NCBI GenBank assembly: GCA_003524565.1
Contig: DQGU01000107.1
Coordinates: 1-10,132, forward strand
Reading direction: 5' to 3'
Origin: Rhodospirillaceae bacterium
GTDB taxonomy: Bacteria; Pseudomonadota; Alphaproteobacteria; Micavibrionales; UBA2020
Length of the DNA: 10,132 nucleotides
Shown here: piece by piece, positions 7,558-10,132 of the stretch
Numbering within the stretch: the stretch's first letter is position 1
Layout of the letters: each line of letters starts with the position of its first letter
Notes under the pieces: model-generated
The model's database searches: none
The model's input: the letters and a program-made list of their open reading frames with translations, nothing else
Told to the model about the DNA's origin: nothing
Translations under genes and position numbers: made by a program

Positions 7558-7632
7558 GCCTGCCGCGCGGGTGGCTGTTGGGCCGCTGCGCCTTCTCCGG
7601 TTGCGTGAAATCACTGTTGTCTGGGTCTTTGC

Positions 7633-7661
7633 GGTATAGCATGCAGGGGCGGGGGCGGCAA
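7633..7661 (-). promoter_or_regulatory. Promoter candidate with extended -10
   Basis: On the minus strand, TTGCCG (7661-7656), a 17-nt spacer, then TATACC (7638-7633) preceded by TG-C, an extended -10. The spacing is ideal for a housekeeping sigma factor and the -35 matches four of six bases. It falls in the non-coding gap after the 489-aa ankyrin gene and would drive the 471-aa ankyrin gene and probably the genes behind it. Initiation would be near 7626, giving a leader of about 70 nt to ATG 7557. Confidence 0.5.
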
Positions 7662-7704
7662 CCGCTTATGAAAAGATTCGGACGCGGGGTTCACGCTGTT
7701 TTCG

Positions 7705-7719
7705 CGCTGCACCGCAGCG
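7705..7719. other. Short GC hairpin after a stop codon
   Basis: A 6-bp inverted repeat (CGCTGC, 3-nt loop, GCAGCG) lies just beyond the stop of the 489-aa ankyrin gene. On the minus strand it is followed by CGAAAACAGCG with no T-run, so it is not a convincing intrinsic terminator. It could slow RNA decay or be chance. Confidence 0.3.
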
Positions 7720-7728
7720 TATGGACGC

Positions 7729-9198
7729 TTATGCGTCGGGCGTCGCGGGTTTAGGGGCGCTGCCGTTTTTCATATTGGTGAAACGCTCTTGCGCGCGGGC
7801 GATATCGCCGACCATGTTTTGCCCGCGGCCTTTCTGGCGGGCGAGGTCGATGGCGACGCGCCCCATGCTGTCGGCCTGCATCGGATTCGCGCCATGGTTC
7901 AGCAGCAGCGTGACCATGAACGGAAAATCGCCCGCGATGGCGGCATGCAGCGGCGGCTCGCTCAAGGGGGCAAGGTTCGGGTTCGCGCCTTTTTGCAAAA
8001 GCAGCGATGCGGGTACGACAAGATTGCGCAGCGCGCAAAGCAAAAGCGGGCTCATGCCCTGCTTGTTTTTGACATTCACATCCGCACCCGCGGCAATAAT
8101 TTTTTCTGCCATGTCGCTCTGACCGTTCTGAAGCGCGGCCTGCAGCGGGTATTCGCCCGCGCGCGTCGGGCGGTTCATATCGACCTTGCCGCTTTCCAGC
8201 ATATAATCCGCCACGGCGGCATGGTCATAAAACAGCGCGTCGTAAAACGCCTGCGTGCGTGATTGCAGCGCGTCGTCGTTGTCGGTTTCGGCGGCGACGT
8301 CTTCCATCAAATATTTGACGCCCGCCAAAAAACCGCCCCACCCGGCGATGTTCAGCGGTGTGCGTTTTTCGTCGTCTTTCAAATGCGCATCCGCGCCAAG
8401 GTCGCACAGGGCGCGCATGGCCTCCGCGCTTTTGTGGATGACGGCGGTATGCAGCGCGCTATAGCCGGCGTTTGCGCTGCGGTCGATATCGGCGTGGCCT
8501 TCGCAGACCAGCGTATAAATCATGCCCGCGTCGTTGCGTTCCGCCGCCGCATGCAGCGGTGTCATGTTTTGCGCATCGGGAATATTCGGGTTTGCGCCCG
8601 CGTGCAGCAAAATCCGCGCGGCTTCTTCGGCGCCTGCACGCGCCGCGGCCATCAGCGGCGTCATTTTCGCCGCGCTTTCCATGCGGGTTTGCACATGCAG
8701 CGCGCCGCCCGCGGAAAGCAAAATGCGCAGCGCGGCCGTGTCGTTCATTTCGGCTGCCAGATGCAGAATGTTTTTGTGCTCGGCATCCGCCGCCGCAATT
8801 TTCGCGCCCATGCGCGCCAGATATTCAAGCGCGCGGTATTCCTGCTGCTCCAGCGCGCGCATCATCGGTGTTTTGCCATTTGCATCAGGCGTATCCGGCG
8901 ATGCGCCGATGTCGAGCAGCACCGCGATTGTTTTAATATCCCCCTGCGCGGCGGCTTCGCTCATGGCGCTGCCTTGGGCGGCGGTGCTGTTCAGCGCGCC
9001 TGCATCCATTTGCGCCATCAGACGCAAAGCACCGTGCAGGCCTGCGCGCGCCGCGATATGCCATGCGGTATCGCCGTCGGCGTTTTCTTGCAAAAACGGT
9101 GCGCCGTCCGCAATCAGGCGCTGGGCGGTTTTTTCATCCCCGCGTTTCAGCGCGGTGAAAAGAGAATCTGCTGATGTGTTAAACGCGCGGCGGCTCAT
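7729..9198 (-). CDS. Ankyrin repeat protein coupled to the metallopeptidase gene
   Basis: A 489-residue protein with about 13 ankyrin repeats over nearly its whole length. It opens with a capping repeat (SLFTALKRGDEKTAQRLIADG), then GDTAWHIAARAG, GKTPMMRALEQ, NILHLAAEMND, MTPLMAAARAG, MTPLHAAAERND, YSALHTAVIHK, RTPLNIAGWGG, EYPLQAALQNGQ, MSPLLLCALRN and EPPLHAAIAGD. Around residues 301-320 a non-consensus acidic segment (AAETDNDDALQSRTQAFYD) interrupts the array as an enlarged loop or helix. The tail is short and polar. ATG 9198 overlaps the TGA of the metallopeptidase gene (ATGA), with GAAAGG 9 nt upstream. A GTG at 9264 would extend the frame by 22 arginine-rich residues into the peptidase gene and is rejected. 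The 4-nt overlap makes this the closest partner of the peptidase: an adaptor, regulator or substrate are all possible (inference). Confidence 0.94.
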   Translation of the reverse strand: MSRRAFNTSADSLFTALKRGDEKTAQRLIADGAPFLQENADGDTAWHIAARAGLHGALRLMAQMDAGALNSTAAQGSAMSEAAAQGDIKTIAVLLDIGASPDTPDANGKTPMMRALEQQEYRALEYLARMGAKIAAADAEHKNILHLAAEMNDTAALRILLSAGGALHVQTRMESAAKMTPLMAAARAGAEEAARILLHAGANPNIPDAQNMTPLHAAAERNDAGMIYTLVCEGHADIDRSANAGYSALHTAVIHKSAEAMRALCDLGADAHLKDDEKRTPLNIAGWGGFLAGVKYLMEDVAAETDNDDALQSRTQAFYDALFYDHAAVADYMLESGKVDMNRPTRAGEYPLQAALQNGQSDMAEKIIAAGADVNVKNKQGMSPLLLCALRNLVVPASLLLQKGANPNLAPLSEPPLHAAIAGDFPFMVTLLLNHGANPMQADSMGRVAIDLARQKGRGQNMVGDIARAQERFTNMKNGSAPKPATPDA

Positions 9199-10132
9199 GC
9201 TTGCGGGCCTTTCGCGGCGGGTGTGCCGTTTGCAGGCGCCGGTGCATAAACGGGCGCGCGCCACGCGGCGGCATTCATCGCAATGCCTGCATCCGCGCGC
9301 ATGCCCGCAAGCCGTTCAAGCCGCGCCAGCGTCTGCGCCGATACGGCGGCAAGGCGCGCATCTGTGATGTCGGTCGCGTCGCGGTTTTTGAGCATATAGG
9401 GCGTATCATGACCATCCAGCCGCGCGATGAAACCGGTGCTGTCCGTTTCCTGCACAAAGCTTTGCGCGTCGCGCAGAATCGCGTCGTCGAGTTTTTCGAT
9501 GCGGGTCATGATAATATTTTCGTACGTCGCGCGCAGGTTGATGTCATAGTAAAACGCGCGGAAACACGCGGCCATGATACGCGCATCGTCCAGACTGCCG
9601 TCATGCAGCCGCGGCGCGACGCTTGCCACCAGCGCGGGCAGGGTGGCGATTTCTGTTTTTTCCGCCGCCAGCTGCGCCATGCCGTCAAATTTTATGCGCG
9701 CCGCGTTTTCGGCGGGGGCGGGGTATTCAAGTTCCAGTGCGATTTTGATTTCGTATGCCCGCGCATCCGCTTCGATGGCCAGAAATTTTTTCAGCGCATG
9801 CAGCGGCTGCTCTTTGATAACATTCAGCGTCACGCCGCCGTTTGCGAACTGGCTGACATGCGCCAGTTCATGCCCGAGGGTGAGGGCGAGCAGGCGCGGG
9901 TCTTGCTCTTTGGCCAGAAAAACGATTTTTTGTTCCCAATCGACATAGCCGCGCGTGCTGTTTTGAGTCTCTGCATCATCCATGAAAACGATGCCGACAT
10001 CGGCGGCCATCGCGCTTTGCATCAGGCGGCGGCCTGTGGCGCTCTGGGCGAGGATGAACAGCGCTTCCTCTGCCGTTTGCTCAAACCCGTGCAGCTCCGG
10101 CGTGTCAAAGACGGTGATATCCGGCACGTCCG
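9195..10132 (-). CDS. Putative HExxH zinc metallopeptidase, 5' end at window edge
   Basis: Probably a zinc-dependent peptidase. Counting from the GTG at 10127, the helix ALTLGHELAHVSQF carries the HExxH motif (H86, E87, H90). The segment AIEADARAYE follows with E119 (or D121) placed 29 residues after the second His, as expected for the third zinc ligand of a gluzincin-like site. The preceding YVDWEQKIVFLAKEQ resembles the edge strand next to such sites. The C-terminal ~130 residues are helical and charged, and the end is an Ala/Pro-rich disordered tail. From memory it resembles uncharacterised putative metallopeptidase families such as DUF6782, not verified. The frame is open past GTG 10127 to the edge, so the true start, and any signal peptide, may lie outside. 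The stop overlaps the start of the next ankyrin gene (ATGA). Substrate unknown; no membrane helix seen. Confidence 0.85.
   Translation of the reverse strand, partial: DVPDITVFDTPELHGFEQTAEEALFILAQSATGRRLMQSAMAADVGIVFMDDAETQNSTRGYVDWEQKIVFLAKEQDPRLLALTLGHELAHVSQFANGGVTLNVIKEQPLHALKKFLAIEADARAYEIKIALELEYPAPAENAARIKFDGMAQLAAEKTEIATLPALVASVAPRLHDGSLDDARIMAACFRAFYYDINLRATYENIIMTRIEKLDDAILRDAQSFVQETDSTGFIARLDGHDTPYMLKNRDATDITDARLAAVSAQTLARLERLAGMRADAGIAMNAAAWRAPVYAPAPANGTPAAKGPQA

Noticed and set aside
7558..7614. GTG start at 7614 for the 471-aa ankyrin gene.
   Set aside because: No ribosome binding site, a start nearly at the predicted transcription start, and an extra arginine-rich stretch unlike the rest; kept only as an alternative.
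1..9198. Regularly recurring short DNA motifs that might suggest a CRISPR array or tandem satellite.
   Set aside because: The roughly 99-nt period and the encoded TPLHLAA and GADVN motifs show they are codons of 33-residue ankyrin repeats.
9199..9264. GTG start at 9264 for the 489-aa ankyrin gene.
   Set aside because: It would add an arginine-rich stretch overlapping the peptidase gene by 70 nt, whereas ATG 9198 has a good ribosome binding site and an ATGA junction.
13..9367. Long plus-strand reading frames opposite the ankyrin genes (for example 13-1041, 1934-3031, 3718-4908, 4961-6283, 6172-7608, 8263-9174).
   Set aside because: They mirror the GC-rich ankyrin genes, lack ribosome binding sites and recognisable domains, and some run across gene boundaries on the other strand. 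Their repetitive composition is the antisense image of the repeats.

Overview
The window is a bacterial, GC-rich stretch with all eight genes on the minus strand, so transcription runs from high to low coordinates. The upstream-most gene (right edge) encodes a putative HExxH zinc metallopeptidase. Seven consecutive genes after it encode proteins built almost entirely of ankyrin repeats. No rRNA, tRNA, transposase, integrase or CRISPR array is visible. Shine-Dalgarno motifs, GTG and TTG starts and 4-nt stop/start overlaps show a bacterium. The sequence does not identify the lineage; ankyrin-rich, GC-rich genomes of this sort occur for example in Alphaproteobacteria, but that is only a guess.

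Layout in transcription order. (1) 10132-9195: metallopeptidase, cut by the window edge at its 5' side. (2) 9198-7729: 489-aa ankyrin protein, coupled to (1) by an ATGA overlap. (3) A 171-nt gap with the best promoter-like sequence of the window (-35 TTGCCG, 17-nt spacer, extended -10 TGCTATACC). (4) 7557-6142: 471-aa ankyrin protein. (5) 6145-4883: 420-aa ankyrin protein, coupled by a GTGA overlap. (6) 4800-3709: ankyrin protein of 363 aa if, as I argue, it starts at a TTG behind a strong ribosome binding site. (7) 3640-1868: 590-aa protein with about 16 repeats, the largest of the set. (8) A 107-nt AT-richer gap with two promoter-like signals. (9) 1760-1242: small 172-aa ankyrin protein. (10) A gap of about 275 nt with a weak hairpin/T-run. 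(11) 966-1: another ankyrin gene that leaves the window at its 3' side and whose 5' end may carry a homopolymer frameshift.

Ankyrin repeats are protein-binding scaffolds without catalytic activity, so the only visible enzyme is the metallopeptidase. The arrays differ in repeat number, capping segments and tails, so this is an old, diversified gene family and not a recent duplication. No ankyrin protein shows a signal peptide or membrane segment, while several end in basic or proline-rich unstructured tails. The proteins may form a cytosolic interaction set working with the peptidase, or be exported effectors. The sequence alone does not decide between these, and the function of the locus remains unknown.
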